A DNA stretch of 64,000 nt from Parapedobacter sp. SGR-10 (GCF_011030405.1 NZ_JAAJTJ010000004.1:1-64000); one strand, 5' to 3'; shown: positions 17,910 through 28,227, numbered from the stretch's first letter. The notes: generated by a model not told the origin, from the letters alone. Numbers and translations are program-made.

Positions 17910-18509
17910 TTGATGCTGTTATCATATTTTCAAGAAGAACTCGTAGAGGTAGGTTGTGACGAAGCAGGTAGAGGCTGTTTGGCCGGGCCTGTATTTGCTG
18001 CTGCGGTCATCTTTCCTAGGGATTATTACAATCCTGTTTTGAACGATTCGAAAAAGCTTTCTGAAAAGCAACGGATGACGTTGCGTCCTGTTATTGAGCA
18101 GGAGGCTTTAGCTTATGCCGTAGCGAGTATCTCTCCAGCGGAGATTGATAAGATAAATATCCACAATGCATCCTATAAAGCTATGCACCTCGCCATAGAT
18201 GCTTTGAAAGTCGCTCCACAGTTTATTTTGGTTGACGGCAATCGCTTTATCCCTTATCCGGAAATCCCTCATCAATGCATTATCAAAGGTGATGGCAAAT
18301 ACCTGTCGATCGCTGCGGCGTCCATATTGGCCAAGACCTATCGTGATGAATATATGGAAGATATCGCAGAAGAATACCCTCATTATGAATGGAAATCGAA
18401 TAAGGGGTATCCTACTGTGGTGCACCGTAAAGCCGTACTTGCACATGGAATGACCCCTTACCATAGACGTACTTTTCGGGTGACGGATCCACAGTTGAAA
18501 TTATTTTGA
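17910..18509 (+). CDS. rnhB: Ribonuclease HII
   Basis: This cleaves the RNA strand of RNA-DNA hybrids and removes misincorporated ribonucleotides from DNA. It has 199 residues, the usual size. The active-site motif CDEAGRG gives D17 and E18, with further metal ligands D109 (LVDGN) and D128 (KGDGK), followed by the family block [16 protein letters not shown]. The C-terminal GYPT and HRRTFR motifs are also present. It is transcribed singly. Confidence 0.96.
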   Translation: MMLLSYFQEELVEVGCDEAGRGCLAGPVFAAAVIFPRDYYNPVLNDSKKLSEKQRMTLRPVIEQEALAYAVASISPAEIDKINIHNASYKAMHLAIDALKVAPQFILVDGNRFIPYPEIPHQCIIKGDGKYLSIAAASILAKTYRDEYMEDIAEEYPHYEWKSNKGYPTVVHRKAVLAHGMTPYHRRTFRVTDPQLKLF

Positions 18510-18597
18510 TATAGGCAGACCGTACAAAGAGTACACACGGTACGCGTGCGCTATCGATATGGCTTCTGTGTCTCTTTTTTTTCATCCCAATTAATGA

Positions 18598-18605
18598 TAC
18601 CTTTG
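18598..18605 (+). promoter_or_regulatory. Candidate -7 box (TACCTTTG) for sdaA
   Basis: TACCTTTG matches TAnnTTTG and lies 33 nt before the sdaA ATG. The leader also contains the short palindrome ACAAATTTGT. Confidence 0.6.
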
Positions 18606-18638
18606 ATACAAATTTGTAAGGTATAGACTTGAATTATA

Positions 18639-20066
18639 ATGGCACAGGAACAGATCTCCGTATTTGATATGTTTAAGATAGGCATCGGACCTTCCAGTTC
18701 GCATACCCTTGGTCCATGGAGAGCTGCAGAGCGTTTTGTACAGACTCTTTTCCAAAAAGATATTTTGTCCCGGGTCCAACAGATCAATGTCTTACTGTTC
18801 GGGTCATTGGCAAAAACAGGGATCGGACATGGAACAGATATTGCTGTTTTGCTAGGACTCAGTGGTGATGATCCTGTAACCTTTGATGTATCCCAAGTGA
18901 TGCCTAAAGTGGAGTCTATCAAGCGCAATCACCGGTTGTCTTTGGGTGGACAGCACGAAATAGCATTTGATTATTCGGAACAAATGTTGTTTCTTTTTGA
19001 CCAAAGTTTGCCTTTCCACCCCAATGCGGTAACGTTCCAAGCATTTTTGGATGATGGGACAGCGATGAGCGAAACCTATTATTCGATAGGTGGAGGTTTT
19101 GTGGTACAGGAGAAGGATACGACAAGTGTGCTGTCCGAAGTGGATTTACCATTTCCGGTGGATACGGCCGAAGAGCTGATGAAATGGTGCATGCGTACGG
19201 GCTTGAAGATTTCGGAGCTTGTTTTGGAAAATGAACTGGCTTGGCGGAGTGAAGAGGAAACCAGGGAAGGGATATTACATATCTTTCGTACCATACGAGA
19301 ATGTATCTATAAGGGCTGTCATACCGAAGGTGTGCTTCCGGGAGGGCTGTACGTGGAACGCAGGGCCTCTAAATTGAATCGCAAGCTCCTGAAAGGGCGG
19401 TCCTATTCGGATTATGATAGCTGGATAGAGGCCATTCGCCAAGGGGGAAAATATTTTGCCTATATATTGGATTGGGTAAGCTGTTTTGCCCTATCCGTCA
19501 ATGAGGAGAATGCTTCCTTTGGCAGGGTTGTGACGGCTCCAACCAACGGAGCGTCAGGTGTTATCCCTGCTGTGCTGCAATATTATATCACATTTCATGA
19601 TGCTTACAGGGAAAACAAGATCATTCAGTTTATTGCAACGGCTTCGGAGATAGGAGCTATTTTTAAGAAAAATGCGACCATCTCTGCGGCGATGGGTGGC
19701 TGTCAGGCAGAGATCGGCGTGTCTTCGGCGATGGCTGCGGGAGCATTGACCGAATGCCTGGGAGGCTCGCAGCGCCAGGTGCTGATGGCGGCCGAAATCG
19801 CTATGGAACACCACCTTGGTCTGACCTGTGACCCTATAGGCGGACTGGTACAGATACCGTGCATAGAACGAAATACCATGGGAGCTATCAAGGCGATTAC
19901 TGCTGCTCAGCTGGCTTTGCAATCCAATCCCGATAAAGCGAAAGTCAGTCTGGATGCCGTGGTCAGCACCATGTGGGAGACGGCCCAGGATATGAATGTC
20001 AAGTATAAAGAAACGGCGGATGGCGGCCTTGCTATCAAGGTACCATTGAGTTTGCCGGAGTGTTAA
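18639..20066 (+). CDS. sdaA: L-serine ammonia-lyase, iron-sulfur type
   Basis: This deaminates L-serine to pyruvate and ammonia using a [4Fe-4S] cluster. It is a single-chain enzyme of 475 residues containing both the beta domain at the N-terminus ([16 protein letters not shown]) and the alpha domain at the C-terminus. The cluster cysteines are in [16 protein letters not shown] and QIPCIERN, and SSSHT is the substrate loop. The start follows a good promoter. Its stop codon is one base away from the stop of the convergent lipoprotein gene. Confidence 0.96.
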   Translation: MAQEQISVFDMFKIGIGPSSSHTLGPWRAAERFVQTLFQKDILSRVQQINVLLFGSLAKTGIGHGTDIAVLLGLSGDDPVTFDVSQVMPKVESIKRNHRLSLGGQHEIAFDYSEQMLFLFDQSLPFHPNAVTFQAFLDDGTAMSETYYSIGGGFVVQEKDTTSVLSEVDLPFPVDTAEELMKWCMRTGLKISELVLENELAWRSEEETREGILHIFRTIRECIYKGCHTEGVLPGGLYVERRASKLNRKLLKGRSYSDYDSWIEAIRQGGKYFAYILDWVSCFALSVNEENASFGRVVTAPTNGASGVIPAVLQYYITFHDAYRENKIIQFIATASEIGAIFKKNATISAAMGGCQAEIGVSSAMAAGALTECLGGSQRQVLMAAEIAMEHHLGLTCDPIGGLVQIPCIERNTMGAIKAITAAQLALQSNPDKAKVSLDAVVSTMWETAQDMNVKYKETADGGLAIKVPLSLPEC

Positions 20067-20067
20067 T

Positions 20068-21006
20068 TTAGTACAGTCTTTTTATGATTGTGGTTGGCGA
20101 AACAGGAACTTTTTGATGCAAGAGACCTGTAACCGTGAACCGATGGCCCGACTCTTCATTCTGTATAGTCCATGTAAATTTCAGCGAACGCTCGACATAG
20201 GTAATGGTTCCTTCCAGATCGATATTTGTGTGTGGCTGCACCAACAGGGATTCGGAGCTTTTGCCCTCACCTATGTATGCTTCTTTGGTTTCTCCTTGTT
20301 GAAAGGGAACACGACCAGACCAGACAGCCGCTTCGTCTACGAGTAGATCCGGTATGGAAATCAACGGTACATCTTGTGAGAACCAATCGAACGCACCGTA
20401 ATCATCGGATACAAACTTGGACGAATAATATACATTCTTGAAAATATCGTCGGTTTTCATATATTTTTCCTCTGGGTCTGTATTGCTTAATGTCAATGGA
20501 AGACAGTCCTCGCTGCTTGTATAGACTTTTTGTGTTCCTTCTAGTGCAGTAAATTGCTGGTCAACGATTTTATATCCCTTTGCTCTGCGTTGGGTGATGC
20601 TGATAACGTCCCTGTTTCCATTTTCGACAAGACCAATCAAAAATGTACGTGGATTGTCACTGAAGTTTTCTTGCAGAGAAAGCGACAGGCCTTGCCCATC
20701 ATCCGTTTTCTTAAGATTTATCAGGTCTCCGTCGTGTTCGGTCTGATCATTATCCGTCAATTGCATAGGATTCCCTGCCTTATCTAAAAGAAGCGTCCCC
20801 GTGGAGGCTTCTTTGACGAATTCGACCTGCCAATACTGTGCATGGATGGTAATCACATTATTGGCAACGCCTGTGCTGAGTTCGAGGTTTTTAAGGGATT
20901 TGTCTATCAATTGTACAGGGTTTTCCTTGTTACAGGACAAAGAAAATAAACATACGAGCAGAAAAACGAATTTGGACAAGGGGCTACGATACGGCATAAC
21001 AAACAT
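20068..21006 (-). CDS. Lipoprotein of unknown function
   Basis: A 312-residue predicted lipoprotein with the lipobox SLSC near residue 25 (an internal ATG at residue 4 could be the start). The mature part looks beta-rich, beginning with a segment (NNVITIHAQYWQVEFVK) that faintly resembles BACON-type domains, and ending in a strand-rich tail. I do not recognise a named family. It is isolated: convergent with sdaA, and upstream of it lies the terminator of the symporter operon. Confidence 0.7.
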   Translation of the reverse strand: MFVMPYRSPLSKFVFLLVCLFSLSCNKENPVQLIDKSLKNLELSTGVANNVITIHAQYWQVEFVKEASTGTLLLDKAGNPMQLTDNDQTEHDGDLINLKKTDDGQGLSLSLQENFSDNPRTFLIGLVENGNRDVISITQRRAKGYKIVDQQFTALEGTQKVYTSSEDCLPLTLSNTDPEEKYMKTDDIFKNVYYSSKFVSDDYGAFDWFSQDVPLISIPDLLVDEAAVWSGRVPFQQGETKEAYIGEGKSSESLLVQPHTNIDLEGTITYVERSLKFTWTIQNEESGHRFTVTGLLHQKVPVSPTTIIKRLY

Positions 21007-21066
21007 GAGCTTTATGGTACAACAATGTTATAATAAAGCACAATATACGAATATTTATCTCAAAAT

Positions 21067-21105
21067 TGAGCCTGTCTCCTATTGTTAGGATAGGAGACAG
21101 GCTCA
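21067..21105 (-). terminator. Strong hairpin terminator after the symporter gene
   Basis: TGAGCCTGTCTCCTAT (21067-21082) pairs perfectly with ATAGGAGACAGGCTCA (21090-21105) across a 7-nt loop. On the minus strand the stem is followed by AATTTTG. It lies 4 bp past the symporter stop. Confidence 0.88.
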
Positions 21106-21109
21106 TTGT

Positions 21110-23020
21110 TTATGCATTTATTTTTGACTTTTTTGGATAGAATAAAGAAACTAGGTAAACTGTCAGTACAGCTAATGGAAAAGAAATCAAGGCAGGGTTT
21201 TCGAGTTGATGCGGTACGGTAGCCGGATCTAACCCATATCGGTCCCACATTGTAGGCGAAGTAAGAATAATGATCAAGGAGGATACGATGCCCACGATAA
21301 TCGATGCTGCTATTCCTGTTTCAGAAGTCTTTTTCCAAAAGAGCAAGAATAGGATAGCGGGTAGATTAGCGGAAGCTGCAATGGCGAATGCCCAGCCTAC
21401 AAGGAAAGAGACATTGACTCCTTTAAATGCCATTCCCAATATAATCGCGAAAATACCTACAGCGAATGCCGCAATCTTTCCAGCTTTGACCTTACTGTTG
21501 TCGTTCAGGTTCTTTTTGAGATAGACATCGATAAAGTCGTGTGCTATCGCTCCCGAAGAGGCGACAATCAAACCTGCTACCGTCCCCAGTACCGTGGCGA
21601 ATGCTACTGCGGAAATAATCGAAAATAGTGCGGCACCAAATGCCCGGGCCAGTAAAGGCGCGGCCATATTGCTCGATTCCACATCTATCACCCCATTGAT
21701 AGCGGCTCCCAGTCCCATAAACAACGTCAAAAGGTAGAAACCTCCAATAGCAGCGATGGCGAGGATGGTGGATTTGCGTGCGTCGCGAGGGGTTTTGACT
21801 GTGTAATAGCGGATCAGAATATGCGGTAATGCCGCTGTACCCAAGAATAAAGCCAACATCAATGAAATAAAATCTAATTTGCTCCAGATACTTGCATCGC
21901 TACCGATCTTGTATTTAAGACCGGGCAGCATAAAAGAAGATCCTGCTGTGGGTTGTGGATAATAGAGTGATATCTGATCGCTGCCGTCCGCAAATTTTAC
22001 CTGAAGAAACCTCACAATTTCACTATCTTGTAGGGTGGATAAAAATTTGAAAGGACCAACAGGCCCGGTTTTATCGACCTCTTGTCCGTTTACCACGATC
22101 TTGCTCATGTGCCCAACTTGGTAAAAGCGATCTTTGTCCTGGGGCTCTCCATTGTACAGTATCTGTCCATTCGCTTGATGCGTCACGGTGAGCGTTTCTT
22201 TCAGAAGAGGCTCATTGGTGCCTTTTTCCCAATCAAACCATCGATTTACTCCATTTTGGGAAAGCTTGACAAAAGTCTTTTGACCCACTTCCTGTTGACT
22301 GACCACTTCCCAACCCGGTACAGAGACCACTTTGCCATCTTCTACCTGAGGCGTCAGTTCCATAAATTTGTGGTATGTATTATTTTGGAAGTCCGGAGAC
22401 AGGGTCAGACCATGTTTTAATATGTAAACCGTCAATACAGTCGACAATATGATCAGCAGGCCACCTTTCAGAAACTGTACATAGGTGGTAGATGCCATAC
22501 CTGCACTTGCTACAATCACAATCACAATAGCACCAACCAATATTACCCCGGCCCAATGCGGCAATCCCAAGAGGGGTACGACCAGATCACCTGCACCTAC
22601 CATCTGGGGAATCAGATAGAATATGGAGATGATCAATGTACTGATCGATGCCGATAGGGTGATCGCCCTGGAGTTGAACTTTGCATTGAGGGCATCTGTA
22701 AAGGTGTACTTACCCAAGCGTTTGAAAGGTTCAGCAATCAGAAATAAGGCTACGATCCATCCGGCCAAAAAGCCGATGGCATACAAGAAACCATCGAAGC
22801 CCGATACGGCGATCATACCACATATACCTAGAAAGGATGCTGCCGAGAGATAATCTCCGGCAAAGGCAATTCCATTGACTGTCCAATGGATTTTCCCGCC
22901 GGCGGCATAATACGAAGAGGAAGATTTTGTTTTTCGGCCAAAGTAAAAGGAAAGTCCGAGAACGAGCCCTACAAATACAAAGAAGAATACTAATGCCGTG
23001 TACGAAATTTCGTAGTTCAT
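21110..23020 (-). CDS. Sodium:solute symporter, acetate permease (ActP)-like
   Basis: A polytopic inner-membrane transporter of the SSS family, 636 residues. The N-terminal core reads FGRKTKSSSSYYAAGG and GIAFAGDYLSAASFLG, which is the ActP-type Na+ and substrate motif. A large extracytoplasmic insertion (about residues 210-365) separates the early helices from the rest, and family members with such inserts transport acetate or similar short carboxylates. It overlaps the DUF485 gene by 4 bp, the same pairing as yjcH-actP in enterobacteria, which supports an acetate or pyruvate uptake role. Confidence 0.88.
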   Translation of the reverse strand: MNYEISYTALVFFFVFVGLVLGLSFYFGRKTKSSSSYYAAGGKIHWTVNGIAFAGDYLSAASFLGICGMIAVSGFDGFLYAIGFLAGWIVALFLIAEPFKRLGKYTFTDALNAKFNSRAITLSASISTLIISIFYLIPQMVGAGDLVVPLLGLPHWAGVILVGAIVIVIVASAGMASTTYVQFLKGGLLIILSTVLTVYILKHGLTLSPDFQNNTYHKFMELTPQVEDGKVVSVPGWEVVSQQEVGQKTFVKLSQNGVNRWFDWEKGTNEPLLKETLTVTHQANGQILYNGEPQDKDRFYQVGHMSKIVVNGQEVDKTGPVGPFKFLSTLQDSEIVRFLQVKFADGSDQISLYYPQPTAGSSFMLPGLKYKIGSDASIWSKLDFISLMLALFLGTAALPHILIRYYTVKTPRDARKSTILAIAAIGGFYLLTLFMGLGAAINGVIDVESSNMAAPLLARAFGAALFSIISAVAFATVLGTVAGLIVASSGAIAHDFIDVYLKKNLNDNSKVKAGKIAAFAVGIFAIILGMAFKGVNVSFLVGWAFAIAASANLPAILFLLFWKKTSETGIAASIIVGIVSSLIIILTSPTMWDRYGLDPATVPHQLENPALISFPLAVLTVYLVSLFYPKKSKINA

Positions 23021-23304
23021 ATCGTTCCTCCTTTTTCACTTTCTTCTGCTTCATCTTCGTATTTGGTGCAATAATAGTTGTACACTACGCCCAATATGAC
23101 TGCAAAAATTATAAGCCCGATGCCATAGGCCAACGCCAAATTAAGTCCTCCAAGTATTTGGACGGAGAGTAGTTCGTACTGAAATACACCAATCACAACA
23201 AAACCGGCATAACAGATGAGATAGATGAAGAATAAACGTATGCCTAAAGTGGATTTTCGTTTCGTCAGGCTTTCTTTTTCTTCGGACGTATTGTTAACGT
23301 GCAT
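23017..23304 (-). CDS. DUF485 family membrane protein (YjcH-like)
   Basis: A 95-residue protein with two predicted membrane helices (about 22-46 and 55-80), which is the DUF485 pattern. DUF485 proteins are nearly always encoded just before an ActP-type symporter. Here the stop overlaps the symporter start by 4 bp, so translation is probably coupled. Role inferred: accessory subunit or stabiliser of the transporter. Confidence 0.88.
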   Translation of the reverse strand: MHVNNTSEEKESLTKRKSTLGIRLFFIYLICYAGFVVIGVFQYELLSVQILGGLNLALAYGIGLIIFAVILGVVYNYYCTKYEDEAEESEKGGTI

Positions 23305-23350
23305 GATAAGGTTGGTTGAAAGAATTATATAAGTTTATAAATTTGATATT

Positions 23351-23387
23351 ATCGATGGTGTGCGCTCAGAGAGTCCACACCATCGAT
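23351..23387. promoter_or_regulatory. 12-bp inverted repeat upstream of the symporter operon
   Basis: ATCGATGGTGTG (23351-23362) and CACACCATCGAT (23376-23387) are exact reverse complements around a 13-nt spacer, 47 bp before the DUF485 start. It could be an operator, a leader hairpin, or the terminal hairpin of some other transcript. No T run follows on either side. Confidence 0.5.
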
Positions 23388-23549
23388 GCTATTGCAATAA
23401 TAAACAAAAATGAAATAAATCTATGTGTTTTTTTTAAATTAGTTTATCAAGTTGTTTCGATCTTTACAGGCCATCGGGTGATTATTTAGGATAAAGATAA
23501 ACGGAGGGATATATATTTTTTGGAGAAGGGTTACGTGAGACAAAGTTTG

Positions 23550-23557
23550 TACATTTG
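23550..23557 (+). promoter_or_regulatory. Candidate -7 box (TACATTTG)
   Basis: TACATTTG matches TAnnTTTG and lies 9 nt before the ATG at 23567. It overlaps an in-frame TTG at 23555, which argues against that TTG being the start. Confidence 0.55.
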
Positions 23558-23566
23558 CATTCGGAT

Positions 23567-24400
23567 ATGAAATACTGTTCTATTGCTTCGGGATCAAACG
23601 GTAACTGCTATTATGTAGCAAAGGGCACCGATGCGGTATTGATCGACGTTGGAATCAATACCAAACATGTGGAGCTGCGCATGGCCAATCTGGGTATTTC
23701 TCCAGGTTCTATCCGGGCTGTTTTCATCACGCATGAGCATACAGATCATATCAAAGGACTTTCGGTATTTTGTAAACGTTATCAGATCCCTGTGTATCTG
23801 ACCGAGGGTACATATAAAGGCTCCCGGCTACAGCTTCCGGGACATCTGGTCTATATCATCAAGGCAGATTCACGGGTGCGGATCGGTGGCTTGACGGTCA
23901 TGGGTATACCCAAATATCATGATGCCAAAGAGCCATGTAGTTTCGTTGTGACAGATGGCGTGACCAATATTGGTATCCTGACCGACCTTGGTAGGGGATG
24001 TGACAATGTGAAACATGTCATCCGGCATACCGATGTACTGTTTTTGGAAAGCAACTACGACGAAGATATGTTGGAATATGGCCGTTATTCGTTTTATCTC
24101 AAAAACCGCATCCGTAGCGGTTGGGGACATATTTCGAACCGAATAGCACTCGAACTTTTCCTTGAAAACAGAAGCGCCCGACTAAAACATCTTATCCTGG
24201 GCCATCTCTCGGGACAAAATAATACGGTAGAGAAGGTCTGGGAGGCTTTCGGACCACATTGTGACGATGTGAGGCTGTCTGTCGCTACACGGTACGAAGA
24301 GACCGAACTTTTCGATATACAGCAGTTGTCCCAGACGCATTCGGTGATCATCCATCATGTGGAAGAAGTAACCTATACCGTACGTGTCGTCGGGGAATGA
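23567..24400 (+). CDS. MBL-fold metallohydrolase (YycJ/WalJ-like)
   Basis: A metallo-beta-lactamase-fold hydrolase of about 277 residues. It opens with the strand YCSIASGSNGNCYYV, typical of the YycJ/WalJ group, and has the zinc motif THEHTDHIKG (HxHxDH). Later metal-ligand motifs LTDLGRG and LGHLSGQNN are also present. Members act on nucleic acids or in cell-wall homeostasis, and the true substrate is unsettled. The start is placed at 23567 because the upstream promoter overlaps the alternative TTG. The stop is 9 bp from the convergent M1 peptidase stop. Confidence 0.88.
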   Translation: MKYCSIASGSNGNCYYVAKGTDAVLIDVGINTKHVELRMANLGISPGSIRAVFITHEHTDHIKGLSVFCKRYQIPVYLTEGTYKGSRLQLPGHLVYIIKADSRVRIGGLTVMGIPKYHDAKEPCSFVVTDGVTNIGILTDLGRGCDNVKHVIRHTDVLFLESNYDEDMLEYGRYSFYLKNRIRSGWGHISNRIALELFLENRSARLKHLILGHLSGQNNTVEKVWEAFGPHCDDVRLSVATRYEETELFDIQQLSQTHSVIIHHVEEVTYTVRVVGE

Positions 24401-24409
24401 TGGGATGTC

Positions 24410-26281
24410 TTACTTCCGCTCATAATAATTGTCGCTGGACTCCACATCCGCCAATCGCTGGGTAGGATCTATCCAGATCTTAGCGGCTGTTTTGCCCAAC
24501 GGAATAGTATACGTTGGGTTGGTCCAAAAAGCATCTTCCAAAACCGTTCTTTTGACACCTTCATAAAGTTTATAGCTTTCCGCAGGTTTTTCTCCCCGCA
24601 TTTCACGTAGAGGGATATAGAAAAGCTCTTTTGAACCGTCTGTATATTCGACCAATATGTCCAACGGCATAGCAAAGTCAGACTTGTTTTCTACGGTAAT
24701 ACCGCTGTCTGTGACATTTGTAATGGCATAGTCGATCTTCCGGGTAGTGTTGACAAATAGATTGAAGTACCATTTCAGGTTGATCCCCGAGACTTCTTCT
24801 GCCACACGTTTGAAATCGTTGGGTGTAGGGTGCTTAAATTTCCATACGTCATAGAATTTCAGGAAAGTCTTTTGCAGGTTTTCTTTTCCAATAATATATC
24901 CCAGCTGTTCGGCTAATACGGATCCTTTATTGTAAGCTTGATTTGTGTAGGCGTAGTTGGTGTTGTAATAATCTGCCAGTAGGCTCATGGGCTCTTCCTT
25001 GCCGGACAAAGCCAGCTTGTAATAACCTCGGTAGGCATCGATAACGGGATTGGTCTCCACGGATCCTCTTTTGTGGAACAGGTAGTGCATGCCCAGATCT
25101 TGGACATAGCTGGTAAAGCCTTCGTCAAACCATTCGTCGACAGTTTCGTTGATCCCGAACAGGTGTTGGTACCAGGAGTGTGCAGCTTCGTGAAAGATCA
25201 CACCGACCAGACTTTGGATATTTCTGTTACCTGTCACCAAGGTGATTGTTCCGTATTCCATACCGCCGTCTCCTCCTTGCACGATCGTATAATTGGGCCA
25301 TGGATATGGGCCAAACCGATCCGCACAGAAATCAAAAAACTCGGTGGCCAGACCGAGCGCCTGTGTCCAGTTTTCTTTGTTTTTCTTGCTGGAAGGGATG
25401 AATATCGTATATATTGTTATCCCACCTTTGGTTTTCGCCGAATCGATGACAAAATTTTTATCGGCCGCCCAGGCAAAGTCATGGATATTTTCGGCTTTGA
25501 AGTGCCATGTAGCTTTGTTGTCCGTGGATGGTACCTTGGCGGTTTGATCGTAACCTTTTACAGCTTTAGGATTTTGTAGTATACCTGACGCACCGATGAT
25601 ATAATCTTTTTGCATACGGATCGTCACATCAAAGTTGCCAAACGGCGCTATAAACTCACGGGCTACGTATTCGTCGAGATGCCATCCGAATTCGTCGAAA
25701 TGTGCCATTTTAGGGTACCACTGTGTCATCGAAAATTCGACACCATCTGCGGAATTGCGGCCACTGCGACGGATCTGCTCAGGAACTTGTGCTTCCCAAA
25801 CGAGATCGAATGAGGCTTCCTGTCCTGCGGCTATAGGTGTAGGCAGAGCTACTTCCAATATGGTGCCATCCACTTTGAAATCGGCCGTGACACCGTTGTA
25901 TTTCAGCGACTTGATTTTTTGGTAACCTATCTGCTCCGGCTTCAACAATGAGATCCTGCTGACCAGTTTTGGTTTTTCCTTTGTGCCGATGTTGGTCATC
26001 ATATTCCTACTTGGATCCGGAAGATGGGCTAGTCTATAGTCCATCATACTGCCCGGTTGAAAGGCATTGAAATATAAATGAAAGTACACTTTGGACAAGG
26101 ACTGTCCCGAATTATTGGTGTATTTCAATGTCATATTGCCATCATATCGATAGGTTTTTTCATCGACATCGACAGACATTTTATAATCTACTTTTTGTTG
26201 CCAGTAGCCTTTACGTTGCGCAAATGAAAATTGGCTCAGGGCAAGGACAAAGAGGGTTAGAAAGGTGAATTGTCTTTTCAT
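24410..26281 (-). CDS. M1 family metallopeptidase
   Basis: An exported zinc aminopeptidase of 623 residues with a signal peptide ending near FSFAQ. The zinc motif HEAAH is at residues 364-368, with the third ligand E387 in DEWFDEGFTSYV. The exopeptidase-type motif is GGDGGMEYG, a variant of the usual GAMEN. The N-terminal half is the beta-sandwich saddle of M1 enzymes. It likely trims peptides in the periplasm. It is upstream of no obvious partner and convergent with the MBL hydrolase gene. Confidence 0.92.
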   Translation of the reverse strand: MKRQFTFLTLFVLALSQFSFAQRKGYWQQKVDYKMSVDVDEKTYRYDGNMTLKYTNNSGQSLSKVYFHLYFNAFQPGSMMDYRLAHLPDPSRNMMTNIGTKEKPKLVSRISLLKPEQIGYQKIKSLKYNGVTADFKVDGTILEVALPTPIAAGQEASFDLVWEAQVPEQIRRSGRNSADGVEFSMTQWYPKMAHFDEFGWHLDEYVAREFIAPFGNFDVTIRMQKDYIIGASGILQNPKAVKGYDQTAKVPSTDNKATWHFKAENIHDFAWAADKNFVIDSAKTKGGITIYTIFIPSSKKNKENWTQALGLATEFFDFCADRFGPYPWPNYTIVQGGDGGMEYGTITLVTGNRNIQSLVGVIFHEAAHSWYQHLFGINETVDEWFDEGFTSYVQDLGMHYLFHKRGSVETNPVIDAYRGYYKLALSGKEEPMSLLADYYNTNYAYTNQAYNKGSVLAEQLGYIIGKENLQKTFLKFYDVWKFKHPTPNDFKRVAEEVSGINLKWYFNLFVNTTRKIDYAITNVTDSGITVENKSDFAMPLDILVEYTDGSKELFYIPLREMRGEKPAESYKLYEGVKRTVLEDAFWTNPTYTIPLGKTAAKIWIDPTQRLADVESSDNYYERK

Positions 26282-26324
26282 ACGTCAAACATACAAAACT
26301 TTATGTTACCTAAGTATTTGTAAC

Positions 26325-26780
26325 TTAAAACTTATAATACTCTACGCTGCTTTCCAGCAGTGCTTCGTGCAAAAGCTGGCTATCATCGTCTTTTTGGAAG
26401 AGCTTGTTGCGCCAATAGCGCGCTGTTGATTTCTTATGGAAATAGATCACGTAGAGGTTTCCTCCCGAGCGTGTGAGGCTACGGATATGGTCAATCTCGG
26501 CAAAAGGATAGGTATATGTTTTATTTTTGAACGATACCGTTAGTTTATTTTCCTCTAATGTCCATTCAGAGGGGTTTTGGCTGACTTTGACACTAATATA
26601 CAAGATACCCGGAATGGTAAAGAGTACGACGATGATCTTGACGATCTCCTGTACGGGTATGACCGAACTTATCCCACCCATCACGAACAGTAAGCACAAA
26701 AAGCAGAGCATGTACTTGCCGCGGTGCAGGGTATGGATAGAAAATATCCGGTGTATGTCCTGTGTATTGGCCTTACTCAT
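26325..26780 (-). CDS. Small membrane protein of unknown function
   Basis: A 151-residue protein with two predicted membrane helices at about 23-40 and 46-62, followed by a soluble beta-rich tail (WTLEENKLTVSFKNKTYTYPFAEIDHI) that looks like the YcxB or bacterial PH-like fold. The assignment is tentative. It overlaps the upstream WG-repeat gene by 8 bp, so the two are translationally linked. Confidence 0.7.
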   Translation of the reverse strand: MSKANTQDIHRIFSIHTLHRGKYMLCFLCLLFVMGGISSVIPVQEIVKIIVVLFTIPGILYISVKVSQNPSEWTLEENKLTVSFKNKTYTYPFAEIDHIRSLTRSGGNLYVIYFHKKSTARYWRNKLFQKDDDSQLLHEALLESSVEYYKF

Positions 26781-28227
26781 GCTCTGCCGGTTTTACTTTC
26801 TGTCCTTTGGTATTGATCCAGATGTAATCCTCTGCATCTTCAATAAGTACCTGTGCTACCCCATTCGCAAAAGAGGAAGCATACGCGTATTGAAATGGAA
26901 TGATCGTCTTGCCGGTATGATCGATATAACCATATTTTCCTCCTTTTGAGGCCAAAAAGATGGTCGGTTCATCGGAGAGCGCAAGATAATCGTAAGCTTG
27001 ATCTGTTATTTTTTTGTTCCCGTGAATGGTGTAAAGCGAATATTTGCCATCGTTTTCCAATGTGGTGAAGTGGGTCTCCGAGTTTTCCAAAATGTAATCA
27101 TGTGTTGGAGGGACAACTTCTTTTGCTTTCAAGTCCACCAGTCCGTACCGTCCATTTTTTTGAAATGTCGCCAATCCTTTTATAGGGAAGGAAATGTGTT
27201 CGTACTTGGCAGGGATAATGGTTTTGCCATTCCTGTCCAACAGTCCGTATTGATTTTCTACATTAAAAGAAAATGACGCGCTATTCTCATCGTATGCGAG
27301 GTAATCATAGGTAAAGGGTAGGATAGGTTCACCGTTGAGGTTCATCGTTCCATATTTATAGTTGCTGTTGGATGCGATGGCCTGCTCTCCATCATATTGG
27401 GCGATATAGGTGTACACGGCTTCTGTGATAGGGTTCATCAAGGAGTCCATCAATCCGACCAATCCGGATACGCTATCCGTGTAGAGCAGCCTATTGTCGG
27501 CGACAGCTTGTGGGCCGGAGTTGGAATCATCAAATGGAGCTTCTACCAGCGTATAATCCTCCGGAACTTGAAAAATAGAAAGATCCATATCTTCTTTGGT
27601 GATTTGGCGAGCTTCCAAGCCTATACCCATAGCGGAGATCTGTAGTGCGGCTCCTGGCAATTTGGCCAAATAGGCGTACTCTCCCCAATATAGTGTCGGA
27701 ACCTCTTCGGTATACCAGATATCGACGTAGACAGGTTGTTCGGTGTTGCTTGCTACTTTAATCTGTGCCAGCTTACAGGGATATCCGGCAATGGTTTTTT
27801 CTTTGCCCTTGACAAACTCGACAGCAAGATCACTCAACAGGTCATAGCTGTCTCCTAAATCCAATATTTTGTCGGTTATGCTTGGCGTAAGGCTATATTG
27901 CTTCAACTGTGGATAGAGGATGAAAGACTCGTCCTTGGCTTTATTCGTAATCTGTATGCTCTCCTGCAAGAGTCCGGAGGATATCCATAGGTAATCTTTA
28001 TTGACATAGGCCTGTGCCACAGGTTTGTCTTCCTCCTGAAATATGGAGGCCATCAAGGCTGTCATGGCGAGTTGTTTCTTAGCCTCATCCTTCTCGTTCT
28101 CTACATCTATGTTTTTTAGTCCTTCGGAGATGTAAAAACCATAATCGATTTTGAAGGTATTTTGTTGGGCAAATAACGTGCTGCAGATACCAATCCAAAT
28201 GCACAAAAGCAGGAGTTTTTTCATCAA
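26773..28227 (-). CDS. Secreted WG-repeat protein
   Basis: A 484-residue exported protein with a signal peptide ending near TLFAQ. Residues about 20-230 resemble the GLPGLI-type secreted domain of Bacteroidota (IAGYPCKLAQIK, VYVDIWYTEEVPTLYWG). The C-terminal half has about five WG-type repeats, each with a pattern like YGLLDRNGKTIIPAKYEHIS and YGYIDHTGKTIIPFQYAYA. WG repeats are beta-strand modules of unknown role. It overlaps the downstream small membrane protein gene. Confidence 0.85.
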   Translation of the reverse strand: MMKKLLLLCIWIGICSTLFAQQNTFKIDYGFYISEGLKNIDVENEKDEAKKQLAMTALMASIFQEEDKPVAQAYVNKDYLWISSGLLQESIQITNKAKDESFILYPQLKQYSLTPSITDKILDLGDSYDLLSDLAVEFVKGKEKTIAGYPCKLAQIKVASNTEQPVYVDIWYTEEVPTLYWGEYAYLAKLPGAALQISAMGIGLEARQITKEDMDLSIFQVPEDYTLVEAPFDDSNSGPQAVADNRLLYTDSVSGLVGLMDSLMNPITEAVYTYIAQYDGEQAIASNSNYKYGTMNLNGEPILPFTYDYLAYDENSASFSFNVENQYGLLDRNGKTIIPAKYEHISFPIKGLATFQKNGRYGLVDLKAKEVVPPTHDYILENSETHFTTLENDGKYSLYTIHGNKKITDQAYDYLALSDEPTIFLASKGGKYGYIDHTGKTIIPFQYAYASSFANGVAQVLIEDAEDYIWINTKGQKVKPAEHE

